Source of the DNA: Melieria omissa
Taxonomy: Eukaryota; Arthropoda; Insecta; Diptera; Ulidiidae
Assembly (NCBI GenBank): GCA_963971225.1
Contig: CAXARI010000079.1
Coordinates: forward strand, 620,001 to 684,000
DNA length: 64,000 bases
Direction: 5' to 3'
Of this stretch, positions 8,018 through 18,945 are shown piece by piece. The notes beneath the pieces are model-generated. The model made no database searches, was not told where the DNA came from, and saw only the letters and a program-made list of their open reading frames with translations. Numbering within the stretch: position 1 is the stretch's first letter; every line of letters begins with the position of its first letter. The translations under genes and the position numbers were made by a program.

Positions 8018-10507
8018 ATGTCTGTTGAACGATCACCCAAACGACAACTTGTCACAATGGAGACTCCTTCCTCCAGATCTGCAAAGTCAGCCAATGCACG
8101 TTTGACAGTTCCTGTCACTCGGGAGCCACCAAACACGCGTTCCAAACTTTCCATTCCCAAAGCAACCGATCCTAGTGTTGCAAAATTTATTTTCGAGTCC
8201 GATAGACTCGTGCAATTATGCACAAAGTTTTCATCGGCTCCCATTGACGATTTGACCAAATCGATGGTCGAAATTAAGCAAAAAAATTTGCAAGCTCAAT
8301 GGGAGAGGCTTTTGTGCGCACATGAGGCAGTCTTCATTGCGGAAGACAACAGCCAGCCCGACGGTTTCAAAGAGTCGGCTAGGCAAAAAATCCACGCCTG
8401 CACAGACCAGTATGAGTTGTGCATGGCTCAGATGTCGGACATCATTGAGATGCTCCAAATTCAGTCCCCCCAGCCCGCTGCGCATATGGAACCGGTTCGA
8501 CCCCTAGAACCAGCAAATACCCCTTACATTTGTTTACAAGTTCCACCTTGCGATACCGAAACCTTTTTCGGGGGCTATGAGCAATGGCCGTCCTTTCGGG
8601 ACATGTTTACCGCGGTTTACATTAACCACCCCCAGCTCACTCCAGCCCAAAAGTTGTATCACCTCCGATACAAGACGCAAGGTAAAGCCGGTGCTATTGT
8701 TAAGCAATATGCATTAACCGATGAGAATTTCGGACTCGCGTGGGAAGCCCTAAGATCCCGCTTCGAAAATAACCGCATACTCGTTGACACACAAATCAGA
8801 TCCCTTTTGAATATCGCTCCTGCCCACACTGAAAATAGTGAGGCGCTACAGCGGATCCAAAGCACTATAAACAATTGTCTGTCTGTTCTCAATACTCAGG
8901 CCGTGGACACTGACAATTGGGATCCGCTATTGGTTTACATATGTTGTACCAAATTGCCCCAAGAGACACTTGCTCTATGGGAGCAATCATTGACATCCCG
9001 GAAGGATCTGCCACCCTGGTCGCAAATGGATGAGTTCCTGACCGGCAGATATGAGGTACTTGAACGGTTGCAAAGTATTCGCCCTTCTAAGCCGAAACCG
9101 TCTCAACCTTCGACTTCCAATGTCCTCCCAAATCGGCCACACAAATCACTTAATTATTACACTCAAGTAAAAAGTGACTTCGCGTGCAAACTCTGCAACG
9201 CAAATCATCCCATACGGACTTGCCAGAACTTCAAAAGACTCACCCCCCAGAGTCGACTTAAATACGTTAAGAAGCACAGGCTCTGCGTGAATTGCCTTGC
9301 TACATCTCACCTTATTGAGGATTGTACAAGCAATTTTACGTGCGTACATTGCCAGATGAAGCACCACTCCCTGCTTCATTTCCCCAAAGGCAATGCGCAG
9401 CCCTCTCAATCGCTTAATCGATCACATTCGACCACTCCACAGGTCGCCATAGCTCGGAAACCAACAAGAAACAGCTCCGCTACTCATTCCCTTCTTTCGG
9501 ATGCGCAACCCCGCACATCTTCCAGGCAAAGTACGACCCAAGTACAAGCCTTGCACTCCAATAATGGCACACAATCTCTTCTGCCTACGGCACTGGTGTC
9601 CATTGAACACTCAGGAAAGTTGTTTAAGGTTCGAGCGTTGATCGACCAAGCCTCTCAGCGTACCTTCATTTCCTCGAAGGTCCAGAAACGCCTCAAATTG
9701 CCAATCGAGAAAACTCCCCTCCAAATCTCGGGCATGGGCGGTCAGATTGTGCAAAATGCCAATCATACATGCTTCTTTACATTGGCAGTCCCCCAATCGA
9801 GCACGAAACTCCCCGTGCAAGCAATCGTGCTCCAAGAGCTTACGAATTCGCTCCCATCTTCCCACATAAACGCTCCCAATATAAAACATTTTGCTATGCT
9901 AGAACTCGCTGATCCAAATCCCTTCGAGACAGCGCAGATTGATATAGTGATTGGCAGTGATCTCATCCCGCAGATCATGCTCGAAGGTATCCACCGGAAT
10001 GTATGTGGCAGCTTACTTGCTCAGCATACAGTATTCGGTTGGGTATTAAGCGGTCCAGTACCCCCTTCTTCGCATTTGACATGTGCCACAAAGGTACCAA
10101 GTCGCCATATGCACACTGGACACGCCCTTCGAAATAATCTTCCTGCCCTAAAGGAAGCTCTTTCACAAGTGATTGCCGCCCTCAATCCCGCAGGGTTTCC
10201 ACCTCAGGAAATAATGGAAAATCACTTCGAGCCCACCACTCCTGCAAACTCATACTCCAACCGGCAAATTTCCCCCTTCGTTGCCAAACGTTTCGGCCCC
10301 GCAGGATGGCTTTCGCCTCTAATGAGGTCCCCCAAAAGGGTTCGACAACAACGGCCCACATTCACAGCAACTGACGGAAATTGCATTCCCTCGCAGTTCC
10401 TCATTGCACCAACTCCAACCCGGGTCCATAAAGAGGACAGTCGCCACTCCAGTGCGCCATGCTCCAAGAGCTGCAAATCCCGCAGACGTCGGACTGATCG
10501 GGTATAA
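8018..10507 (+). CDS. gag: BEL/Pao Gag-protease polyprotein with pol scraps at its end
   Basis: 829 residues from ATG at 8018 (AAAATGT context). Residues about 182-350 (from ETFFGGYEQWPSF) match the BEL/Pao Gag core (DUF1759 family). Zinc-knuckle-like motifs follow: C390-C393-H397-C402 and C423-C426-H431-C436, with further cysteines at 442 and 445. Residues about 525-680 are the BEL-type aspartic protease (DUF1758 family), ending in the typical VFGWVLSGP. The active-site loop reads LIDQAS (D543), not D-S/T-G. After about 745 the text resembles a distant part of BEL pol (VAKRFGPAGWLSP), so RT was deleted between the two. The frame then shifts relative to the second copy near 10405-10415 and ends at TAA. 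The product could package RNA but cannot reverse transcribe. Confidence 0.88.
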   Translation: MSVERSPKRQLVTMETPSSRSAKSANARLTVPVTREPPNTRSKLSIPKATDPSVAKFIFESDRLVQLCTKFSSAPIDDLTKSMVEIKQKNLQAQWERLLCAHEAVFIAEDNSQPDGFKESARQKIHACTDQYELCMAQMSDIIEMLQIQSPQPAAHMEPVRPLEPANTPYICLQVPPCDTETFFGGYEQWPSFRDMFTAVYINHPQLTPAQKLYHLRYKTQGKAGAIVKQYALTDENFGLAWEALRSRFENNRILVDTQIRSLLNIAPAHTENSEALQRIQSTINNCLSVLNTQAVDTDNWDPLLVYICCTKLPQETLALWEQSLTSRKDLPPWSQMDEFLTGRYEVLERLQSIRPSKPKPSQPSTSNVLPNRPHKSLNYYTQVKSDFACKLCNANHPIRTCQNFKRLTPQSRLKYVKKHRLCVNCLATSHLIEDCTSNFTCVHCQMKHHSLLHFPKGNAQPSQSLNRSHSTTPQVAIARKPTRNSSATHSLLSDAQPRTSSRQSTTQVQALHSNNGTQSLLPTALVSIEHSGKLFKVRALIDQASQRTFISSKVQKRLKLPIEKTPLQISGMGGQIVQNANHTCFFTLAVPQSSTKLPVQAIVLQELTNSLPSSHINAPNIKHFAMLELADPNPFETAQIDIVIGSDLIPQIMLEGIHRNVCGSLLAQHTVFGWVLSGPVPPSSHLTCATKVPSRHMHTGHALRNNLPALKEALSQVIAALNPAGFPPQEIMENHFEPTTPANSYSNRQISPFVAKRFGPAGWLSPLMRSPKRVRQQRPTFTATDGNCIPSQFLIAPTPTRVHKEDSRHSSAPCSKSCKSRRRRTDRV

Positions 10508-10772
10508 ACTCCAAGATCTACGCGATCTCCCTCTTGGGTGGAACGGCTCCAGCAATTCTTCAATGCTGGGCCAAATAGTCATGCTCACACAGTTCCAATC
10601 CCAGATCAAAGAGCGGTTGACTGCCACCACCCTCTCGAAGAGCAAACCGACATTATCGGTCGGGTCTCCTGCTTCTCTCGAGCCCTGCGAATATATGCAC
10701 CTAAAATTCCTAAAAGTAAATGGCAACTCGTCCAAATTTATATATTTCCATATTCCCCCGGCTTTAGCTTAA
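10404..10772 (+). pseudogene. Pol remnant: segment between RNase H and integrase
   Basis: A short open frame overlapping the end of gag in another phase. It shows AANPADVG followed by LPLGWNGSS, which resembles the NPAD...SRG and LWW-G-P motifs that precede the integrase zinc finger in BEL/Pao Pol. A third phase at 10640-10730 shows FSRALRIYAPKI, resembling the next conserved stretch. Several frames are needed, so this is a decayed remnant. Integrase itself is absent. Confidence 0.6.
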
Positions 10773-11017
10773 GCGAACCCCGCAGCTTAGCCGTTTTCCC
10801 ATACCCATGATGTCAGCCTCAATATTGGTATGTCCAAATAACTGACATCTTAATCTATTTGCAGATCGGTGACTACGCCCCAACCGCTGCAACAGCACTC
10901 CCTCGAGGACGAGGCATCGATGGATGGCACACCCGCACCCGCAAAAGCTGCACCACGGAGTCCTCGCCCGTCTGGCCCGCGGCATCCATTGATTGCAATA
11001 TGCAATGGCGGCCGCGA
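10773..11017 (+). other. 3' tail of the first internal copy
   Basis: Non-coding as far as I can see. It ends CAATGGCGGCCGCGA directly before the internal LTR, the position of a polypurine tract. The equivalent second tail ends CAATGGCGGCCACGA before the right LTR. TTTGCAG at 10858-10864 has a counterpart TTTTGCAG before 12832, but no convincing intron can be drawn. Confidence 0.55.
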
Positions 11018-11259
11018 TGGCTAAATGAGTGCTGTCTCTAATGATCTGTCTTTCCCACCGCTAATCCCTTCCTTTCCTTTCCCTTTGTACTTATGTTTCC
11101 CCCTATTTTCTGCTCCCCGGCTTCGGCCGTTTGTCTCCTTCAATGTTTCATGTATTCTTTGTATTACTCGATAATCAGAAGTCGAAGAATAAACACCCCA
11201 TCAACCTGAGCACTCCGGTCTTTCTATTTTATCCCGCTCCGCGCCGAAGCGATTAAACA
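11018..11259 (+). repeat. Internal, diverged LTR of the same BEL/Pao family
   Basis: Starts TGGCTAAATGAG and ends GATTAAACA, 242 bp. It is clearly related to the outer LTRs (shared GGCTTCGGCCGTTTGT, TTTCATGTATTCTTTGTA, GCTCCGCGCCGAAGCGATTA) but differs by many substitutions and small gaps. It keeps AATAAA. It has no flanking duplication and is followed at once by truncated gag sequence instead of a primer binding site. Confidence 0.92.
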
Positions 11260-12495
11260 TGTCTTGCGACATCCCACCTTGTTGAGAATTGTACAAGCAA
11301 TTTTACGTGCGTATATTGCCAAATGAAGCACCATTCCATGCTTCATTTCCCCAAAGGCAATGCGCAGCTCTCTCAATCGCTTAATCGGTTACATTCGACC
11401 ACGACCCAATCACAGGTCGCAACAGCTCCAAAACGAAAGCACAACAACTCTGCTACTCATTCTTCCCTTTCGGATGCGCAACCCCGCACATCTTCCAGGC
11501 AAAGTACGCCCAAAGTACAAGCCCTACACTCCAATAATGGCACCCAATCCCTTCTGCCTACGGCACTGGTGTCTATTGAGCACGCAGGAAAGTTGTTCAA
11601 AGTTCGAGCGTTGATCGATCAAGCCTCTCAGCGTACCTTCATCTCCGCGAAGGTCCAGAAACGCCTCAAATTGCCGATCGAGAAATCCCCCGTCCAAATC
11701 TCGGGCATGGGCGGTCAGATTGTGCAAAATGCCAATCATACATGCTTCTTTACATTGGCAGTCCCCCAATCGAGCACGAAACTCCCCGTGCAAGCAATCG
11801 TGCTCCAAGAGCTTACGAATTCGCTCCCATCTTCCCACATAAACGCTCCCAATATGAAACATTTCGCCATGCTAGAACTCGCTGATCCAAATCCCTTCGA
11901 GACAGCGCAGATTGATATAGTGATTGGCAGTGATCTCATCCCGCAGATCATGCTCGAAGGTATCCACCGGAATGTATGTGGCAGCTTACTTGCTCAGCAT
12001 ACAGTATTCGGTTGGGTATTAAGCGGTCCAGTACCCCCTTCTTCGCATTTGACATGTGCCACAGAGGTACCAAGTCGCCATATGCACACTGGACACGCCC
12101 TTCGAAATAATCTTCCTGCCCTAAAGGAAGCTCTTTCGCAAGTGATTGCCGCCCTCAATCCCGTAGGGTTTCCACCCCAGGAATTAATGGAAAATCGCTT
12201 TGAACCTACTACTCCTGCAAACTCATTCCCAAACCGGCAAATTCCCCCCTTCGTTGCCAACCGTTTCGACCCCGCAGGAGGGCTTTCGCCTCCAATGAAA
12301 CCTCCCAAAGGGGTTCGCCAAAAACGGCCCACATTCACAGCAACTGACGGAAATTGCAATCCCTCGCAATTCCTCATTGCACGACTCCATCCCGGGTCCA
12401 AAAAGAGGACAGTCGCCACTCCAGTGCGACGTGCTCCAAACGCTGCAAATCCCGCAGACGTCGGACTGATCGGGTATAAACTCCAAGATCTATAA
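11260..12495 (+). pseudogene. gag: Second gag/protease copy, 5'-truncated
   Basis: Homologous to the first copy from 9293 onward, highly similar. It begins inside the zinc-knuckle region, at the codon for the second cysteine of the CVNC motif, immediately after the internal LTR. The frame is open from 11257; the first ATG is at 11323 (390 residues). The protease segment is complete, with the same LIDQAS active-site loop and VFGWVLSGP. Unlike the first copy it keeps phase into the NPADVG remnant and then stops at TAA 12493-12495, where the first copy has CGC. Gag core and RT are absent, so it has no independent function. Confidence 0.88.
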
Positions 12496-13032
12496 GATCT
12501 CCCTCTCGGGTGGAACGGCTCCAGCCATTCTCATGCTCAAACAGTTACAACTCCGGATCAAAGAGCGGTTGACTGCCACCACCCTCTCGAAGAGCAAACC
12601 GACATTCTCGGTCGGGTCTCCTGCTTCTCTCGAGCCCTGCGAACAGGAATATATATATCTAAAAATACTCCGAAAATCCCCATTCACTTCGAAAAAGTAA
12701 ATGGCAACTTGTTATATGTATTTTTCCCATATTCCCTCGGCTTACGCAAACCCTGCAGCTTAGCCACTATTTCCCATGCACACGATGTCCACATTCTAAT
12801 TTCCATCCTCTGACATCTAATCTTTTTGCAGATCAACCATCGCAGCAGGTGCCTCAGTCTTGCTCCGCACGGACCGACCGATCATCCAACGCAAAGAGGT
12901 TATCAGCGCACCCCTAAGCGCATCCACAGCCAGTCTGTCGTGAGCCGCACCCCCAGCAGCTAGACCACCAGAGGTCTCGGCAACCCGACACCCGGACACA
13001 TCATTAATTGCACTCTGCAATGGCGGCCACGA
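12496..13032 (+). other. 3' tail of the second internal copy
   Basis: Parallel to 10508-11017 but more diverged from it than the gag parts are from each other, with several indels. It carries decayed pol remnants (GGGTGGAACGGCTCCAGC near 12505) and then sequence with no recognisable coding. GGCGGCCACGA at 13022-13032 occupies the polypurine tract position. Confidence 0.6.
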
Positions 13033-13284
13033 TGGCTAAATGAGTGCTGTGATTGTACAGTGATCTGTCGATCCCACCTCTAATCCCTTCCTTTCCTTCA
13101 CCTTTTGTACTCATATTTCCCCCTATTGTCTGCTCCCCGGCTTCGGCCGTTTGTGTCGTTCAATGTTTCATGTATTCTTTGTACAACATTCGTTATTCGA
13201 CATCCAGCGAATAAACACCCACCTAACACCCGAAAAACCTACCGCGTTTTATTTCCTACCGCTCCGCGCCGAAGCGATTATACA
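13033..13284 (+). repeat. 3' LTR of the BEL/Pao element
   Basis: 252 bp, TGGCTAAATGAG to GATTATACA, identical by eye to 5836-6087. AATAAA at 13210-13215. Followed directly by AAATT. Confidence 0.95.
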
Positions 13285-13289
13285 AAATT
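13285..13289. other. Target site duplication AAATT, right copy
   Basis: Matches 5831-5835. The satellite resumes here as AAATTATTTAATTAGTTG. Confidence 0.93.
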
Positions 13290-15969
13290 ATTTAATTAGT
13301 TGAATTAGTTGAAAGCACATTGCGCATTTCGCTTGACCCTTAAAATTACAAGTGAAAAAAATATAATGTTCCCATTTGTCATTGCCGAAAGGCCAACCAA
13401 TCGCCAAAACAAAAACTACAACAACAAAAGCATCTAATTTTTTTTCATACATACAATTTCTTGAGGCAACAAAACAAAAATCCGCGCAGCCCCCACACGT
13501 GTTGCTTCGTTGCTATCACAACAACGACTGATTGAAAGAATGCACCTCTGATCTATATAATCAATCAAATGCTTGTGGAACCTAAGTACGCCTAATCACT
13601 TTAACCAAAATGGCGTCAAAATTAAGCCAGAGTGACCACCTTTCACCAATTTGGTAAATAAAAAAAATATCCCACCGGCAGCATGATCGAAATTATGGCT
13701 GTTAAATCTCTACCCGTTAACGGATTTTAATAATATTATGCCTTATTATTTAGCTAGACTCGTATGCTTTCTATAATGGTATCAATCATCCTTCTATACC
13801 CCAAGGTTCGAAAGCAAATCGATTTGGAACGGTGACTTTGAAAAAATTGCTACTTGGGTGCAACCACTAAAATGCTTGTCAACACCAAATGCATAAGTGC
13901 ATTTTAATAATTGACCCCTTAAAATTTAGCCAGTGTCTTATGCTTTCTATATTGGTCCCTACCTTTTCATTATCCTTCAGGAATAATGAGCATATCGATG
14001 CGCAAGGATAACATTGAAAAACTGCCTATTACAAAATACACACTCACCACTAAAGTGCTTATAGATTCCAAACGGTATGGGTTACGTTAATAAAAAACCC
14101 CTTAAAATGTAGCTAGAGATTGCAGCTGTATCAAATTAAATCAATAATTTGATTACTATTCCGCAATCATGAACAGATCGATGCGCAAAAGTGACATTAA
14201 ATGGCTGCCTACTGCAAAATCGATAAAATGCTTGTAAAATATGATGATTCTAGGTTTATAGAAAAAATAATAACCTTAAAACCTAGCTGGAGTTTCGAGC
14301 TTTCATAAATGGGGTCAATCTTCTCGCTATCTCAGATAATGCAGGAGAATTTCGTTGTGGAAAAGTGATATCGACCACATGATACATCTATATTAGGGGT
14401 GCCCAAAATATTCTTATGGAAAAGCAAAAACCAATACATGTAAAGTTGCCCAAAAAAAATTCAAACAAATTATTTAATTAGTTGAATTAGTTGAAAGCAC
14501 ATTGTGCATTTCGCTTGACCCTTGAAATTATAAGTGAAAAACATATAATGTTCCCAATTGTCATTGCCGAAAGGCCAACCAATCGCCAACACAAAAAAGC
14601 ATACACACAAAAACTACAACAACAAAAGCATCTAATTTTTTTTCATACATAGAATTTCTTGAGGCAACAAAACAAAAATCCGCGCAGCCCCCACACGTGT
14701 TGCTTCGTTGCTGTCACAACAACGACGGATTGAAAGAATGCACCTCTGATCTATATAACCAATCAAATGCTTGTGCAACCTAAGTATGCACAATCACTTT
14801 AATCAAAATGGCGTCAAAATTAAGCCAGAGTGACCACCTTTCACCAATTTGGTAAATAAAAAAAATATCCCACCGCCAGCATGATCGAAATTATGGCTGT
14901 TAAATCTCGACCCGTTAACGGATTTTAATAATATTATGCCTTATTATTTAGCTAGACTCGTATGCTTTCTATAATGGTATCAATCATCCTTCTATACCCC
15001 AAGGTTCGAAAGCAAATCGATTTGGAACGGTGACTTTGAAAAAATTGCTACTTCGGTGCAACCACTAAAATGCTTGTCAACACCAAATACATAAGTGCAT
15101 ATTAATAATTGACCCCTTAAAATTTAGCCAGAGTCTTATGCTTTCTATACTGGTCGCTAACTTTTCATTATCCGTCAGGAATAATGAGCATATCGATGCG
15201 CAAGGATAACATTGAAAAACCGCCTATTACAAAATACACACTCACCACTAAAGTGCTTATAGATTCCAAACGGTATGGGTTACGTTAATAAAAAACCCCT
15301 TAAAATGTAGCTAGAGATTGCAGCTTTATCAAATTAAATCAATAATTTCATTACTATTAGGCAATCATGAACAAATCGATGCGCAAGAGTGACATTAAAT
15401 GGCTGCCTACTGCAAAATCGATAAAATGCTTGTAAAATATGATGATTCTAGGTTTATAGAAAAAATAATAACCTTAAAACCTAGCTGGAGTTTTGAGTTT
15501 TCATAAATGGGGTCAATCTTCTCGCTATCTCAGATAATGCAGGAGAATTTCGTTGTGGAAAAGTGATATCGACCACATGATACATCTATATCAGGGGTGC
15601 CAAAAATCTTCTTATGGAAAACCAAAAACCAATACATGTAAAGTTGACCAAAAAAATGCAAACAAATTATTTAATTAATTGAATTAGTTGAAAGCACATT
15701 GTGCATTTCGCTTGACCCTTAAAATTATAAGTGAAAAAAATATAATGTTCCCATTTGTCATTGCCGAAAGGCCAACCAATCGCCAAAACAAAAACTACAA
15801 CAACAAAAGCATCTAATTTTTTTTCATACATAGAATTTCTTGAGGCAACAAAACAAAAATCCGCGCAGCCCCCACACGTGTTGCTTCGTTGCTGTCACAA
15901 CAACGACGGATTGAAAGAATGCACCTCTGATCTATATAACCAATCAAATGCTTGTGGAACCTAAGTACG

Positions 15970-15995
15970 CACAATCATAATAATAATTATTACAA
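15970..15995 (+). other. Junction of the short satellite monomer, copy 1
   Basis: CGCACAATCATAATAATAATTATTACAAAATAC joins the end of block D to the middle of block A. Blocks E, F and the first two thirds of A are missing (about 430 bp). The same junction recurs near 25785, 27725 and 28490. Confidence 0.88.
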
Positions 15996-18444
15996 AATAC
16001 ACACTCACCACTAAAGTGCTTATAGATTCCAAACGGTATGGGTTACGTTAATAAAAAACCCCTTAAAATGTAGCTGGAGATTGCAGCTTTATCAAATTAA
16101 ATCAATAATTTCATTACTATTCGGCAATCATGAACAGATCGATGCGCAAAAGTGACATTAAATGGCTGCCTACTGCAAAATCGAAAAAATGCTTGTAAAA
16201 TATGATGATTCTATGTTTATAGAAAAAATAATAACCTTAAAACCTAGCTGGAGTTTTGAGCTTTCATAAATGGGGTCAATCTTCTCGCTATCTCAGATAA
16301 TGCAGGAGAATTTCGTTGTGGAAAAGTGATATCGACCACATGATACATCTATATCAGGGGTGCCAAAAATCTTCTTATGGAAAAGCAAAAACCAATACAT
16401 GTAAAGTTGCCCAAAAAAAATGCAAACAAATTATTTAATTAATTGAATTAGTTGAAAGCACATTGTGCATTTCGCTTGACCCTTAAAATTATAAGTGAAA
16501 AAAATATAATGTTCCCATTTGTCATTGCCGAAAGGCCAACCAATCGCCAACACAAAAAAGCATACACACAAAAACTACAATACAAAAGCATCTAATTTTT
16601 TTTCATACATACAATTTCTTGAGGCAACAAAACAAAAATCCGCGCAGCCCCCACACGTGTTGCTTCGTTGCTGTCACAACAACGACTGATTGAAAGAATG
16701 CACCTCTGATCTACATAACCAATCAAATGCTTGTGGAACCTAAGTACGCACAATCAATTTAATCAAAATGGCGTCAAAATTAAGCCAGAGTGACCACCTT
16801 TCACCAATTTGGTAAATAAAAAAAATATCCCACCGGCAGCATGATCGAAATTATGGCTGTTAAATCTCGACCCGTTAACGGATTTTAATAATATTATGCC
16901 TTATTATTTAGCTAGACTCGTATGCTTTCTATAATGGTATCAATCATCCTTCTATACCCCAAGGTTCGAAAGCAAATCGATTTGGAACGGTGACTTTGAA
17001 AAAATTGCTACTTGGGTGCAACCACTAAAATGCTTGTCAACACCAAATGCATAAGTGCATTTTAATAATTGACCCCTTAAAATTTAGCCAGAGTCTTATG
17101 CTTTCTATATTGGTCCCTACCTTTTCATTATCCTTCAGGAATAATGAGCATATCGATGCGCAAGGATAACATTGAAAAACTGCCTATTACAAAATACACA
17201 CTCACCACTAAAGTGCTTATAGATTCCAAACGGTATGGGTTACGTTAATAAAAAAAAACCCTTAAAATGTAGCTAGAGATTGCAGCTGTATCAAATTAAA
17301 TCAATAATTTGATTACTATTCCGCAATCATGAACAGATCGATGCGCAAGAGTGACATTAAATGGCTGCCTACTGCAAAATCGATAAAATGCTTGTAAAAT
17401 ATGATGATTCTAGGTTTATAGAAAAAATAATAACCTTAAAACCTAGCTGGAGTTTCGAGCTTTCATAAATGGGGTCAATCTTCTCGCTATCTCAGATAAT
17501 GCAGGAGAATTTCGTTGTGGAAAAGTGATATCGACCACATGATACATCTATATTAGGGGTGCCCAAAATATTCTTATGGAAAAGCAAAAACCAATACATG
17601 TAAAGTTGCCCAAAAAAAATTCAAACAAATTATTTAATTAGTTGAATTAGTTGAAAGCACATTGTGCATTTCGCTTGACCCTTAAAATTATAAGTCAAAA
17701 ACATATAATGTTCCCATATGTCATTGCCGAAAGGCCAACCAATCGCCAACACAAAAAAGCATACACACAAAAACTACAACAACAAAAGCATCTAATTTTT
17801 TTTCATACATACAATTTCTTGAGGCAACAAAACAAAAATCCTCGCAGCCCCCACACGTGTTGCTTCGTTGCTGTCACAACAACGACGGATTGAAAGAATG
17901 CACCTCTGATCTATATAACCAATCAAATGCTTGTGCAACCTAAGTATGCACAATCACTTTAATCAAAATGGCGTCAAAATTAAGCCAGAGTGACCACCTT
18001 TCACCAATTTGGTAAATAAAAAAAATATCCCACCGCCAGCATGATCGAAATTATGGCTGTTAAATCTCGACCCGTTAACGGATTTTAATAATAGTATGCC
18101 TTATTATTTAGCTAGACTCGTATGCTTTCTATAATGGTATCAATCATCCTTCTATACCCCAAGGTTCGAAAGCAAATCGATTTGGAACGGTGACTTTGAA
18201 AAAATTGCTACTTGGGTGCAACCACTAAAATGCTTGTCAACACCAAATGCATAAGTGCATATTAATAATTGACCCCTTAAAATTTAGCCAGAGTCTTATG
18301 CTTTCTATACTGGTCGCTAACTTTTCATTATCCGTCAGGAATAATGAGCATATCGATGCGCAAGGATAACATTGAAAAACCGCCTATTACAAAATACACA
18401 CTCACCACTAAAGTGCTTATAGATTCCAAACGGTATGGGTTACG

Positions 18445-18448
18445 TTAA
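18445..18448. other. TTAA target site, left copy
   Basis: TTAA before the CCC end of the MITE; repeated at 18946-18949. Intact monomers read TACGTTAATAAAAAA with one TTAA. Confidence 0.9.
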
Positions 18449-18945
18449 CCCATTAAAACCTGACCCCAGAAGGGCTTGTGCGATTTCCATAAAATTTTAC
18501 ACAATGTTAGTAATTGACCTAATCAAGAAAAAAAATGAAGCAAATAATTCATACCCCCACCCCCTGACCTAGGAGGGTACGTTGCGCAAACGCAATTTGG
18601 GCCTTAGTCACATACAAAACATAAAATTTAAAAAAAAAAAAATTTTTTTAAACTTATTTTTAAATAGTTTAGCATTACAAAATGCAGCCCACAAAGGGAT
18701 TTTGATAGGTTTGAAGAATAAGTATTTTTAATTGAATTTAAAAAATTCCCCAAAAAAAAAATTTGACTTTGGATCGAAAAAAAGATATGAATATTTAAAA
18801 AATTTTGAAATTTGAGTATGGCAGAATCTAAAACGATCAATTCGAATCCAATTCTACCCATTTTCAAGTCTTATATCTTTATGAATTACTTAATGTAGCG
18901 AAATTCCCAAACGTTGCGCAAACGCAACGCTCAGGGCTTAATGGG
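18449..18945 (+). mobile_element. piggyBac-like MITE
   Basis: 497 bp. The ends are CCCATTAAAACCTGA and, read inward from the right, CCCATTAAGCCCTGA: an imperfect 15-bp terminal inverted repeat starting CCC. It lies between TTAA duplications, the signature of the piggyBac superfamily. ACGTTGCGCAAACGCAA occurs near both ends (about 18580 and 18911) and contains the short palindrome TTGCG-CAAA-CGCAA, which may be a transposase binding repeat. No transposase is visible; a 79-codon minus-strand frame has no recognisable feature. It would have to be moved by a transposase supplied elsewhere. Confidence 0.85.

Larger units (their letters stand above)
5836..13284 (+). mobile_element. Composite, pol-depleted BEL/Pao retrotransposon
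   Basis: 7449 bp between perfect AAATT duplications, with outer LTRs of 252 bp that look identical by eye. Inner order: long leader, gag/protease ORF, scraps of pol, a diverged internal LTR, a second truncated gag/protease copy, scraps of pol, right LTR. Reverse transcriptase and integrase are missing, so it must depend on a helper BEL/Pao element. The identical outer LTRs imply recent insertion and that the whole composite was copied as a single RNA, reading through the internal LTR. Confidence 0.92.
13290..18448 (+). repeat. Satellite array, segment 2
   Basis: Monomer anchors (TTGAAAGCACATTG) lie at about 13309, 14491, 15688, 16453 and 17651. Spacings are about 1180-1198 except 15688-16453, which is the short monomer form. 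Variants private to this side include TATTAGGGGTGCCC and GTGCAACCTAAGTATGC. No gene is supported; open frames are by-products of the repeat. Confidence 0.95.

Noticed and set aside
7507..8028. 173-codon frame upstream of the BEL gag
   Set aside because: Low-complexity translation of CA/TA simple repeats within the leader.
10828..10864. A GT...AG intron (GTATGT to TTGCAG) in the BEL tail
   Set aside because: Only 37 bp, no clear branch point, and the second copy lacks the donor.
18628..18867. 79-codon minus-strand frame inside the piggyBac-like MITE
   Set aside because: AT-rich, Phe/Leu/Ile-dominated, no transposase motif.
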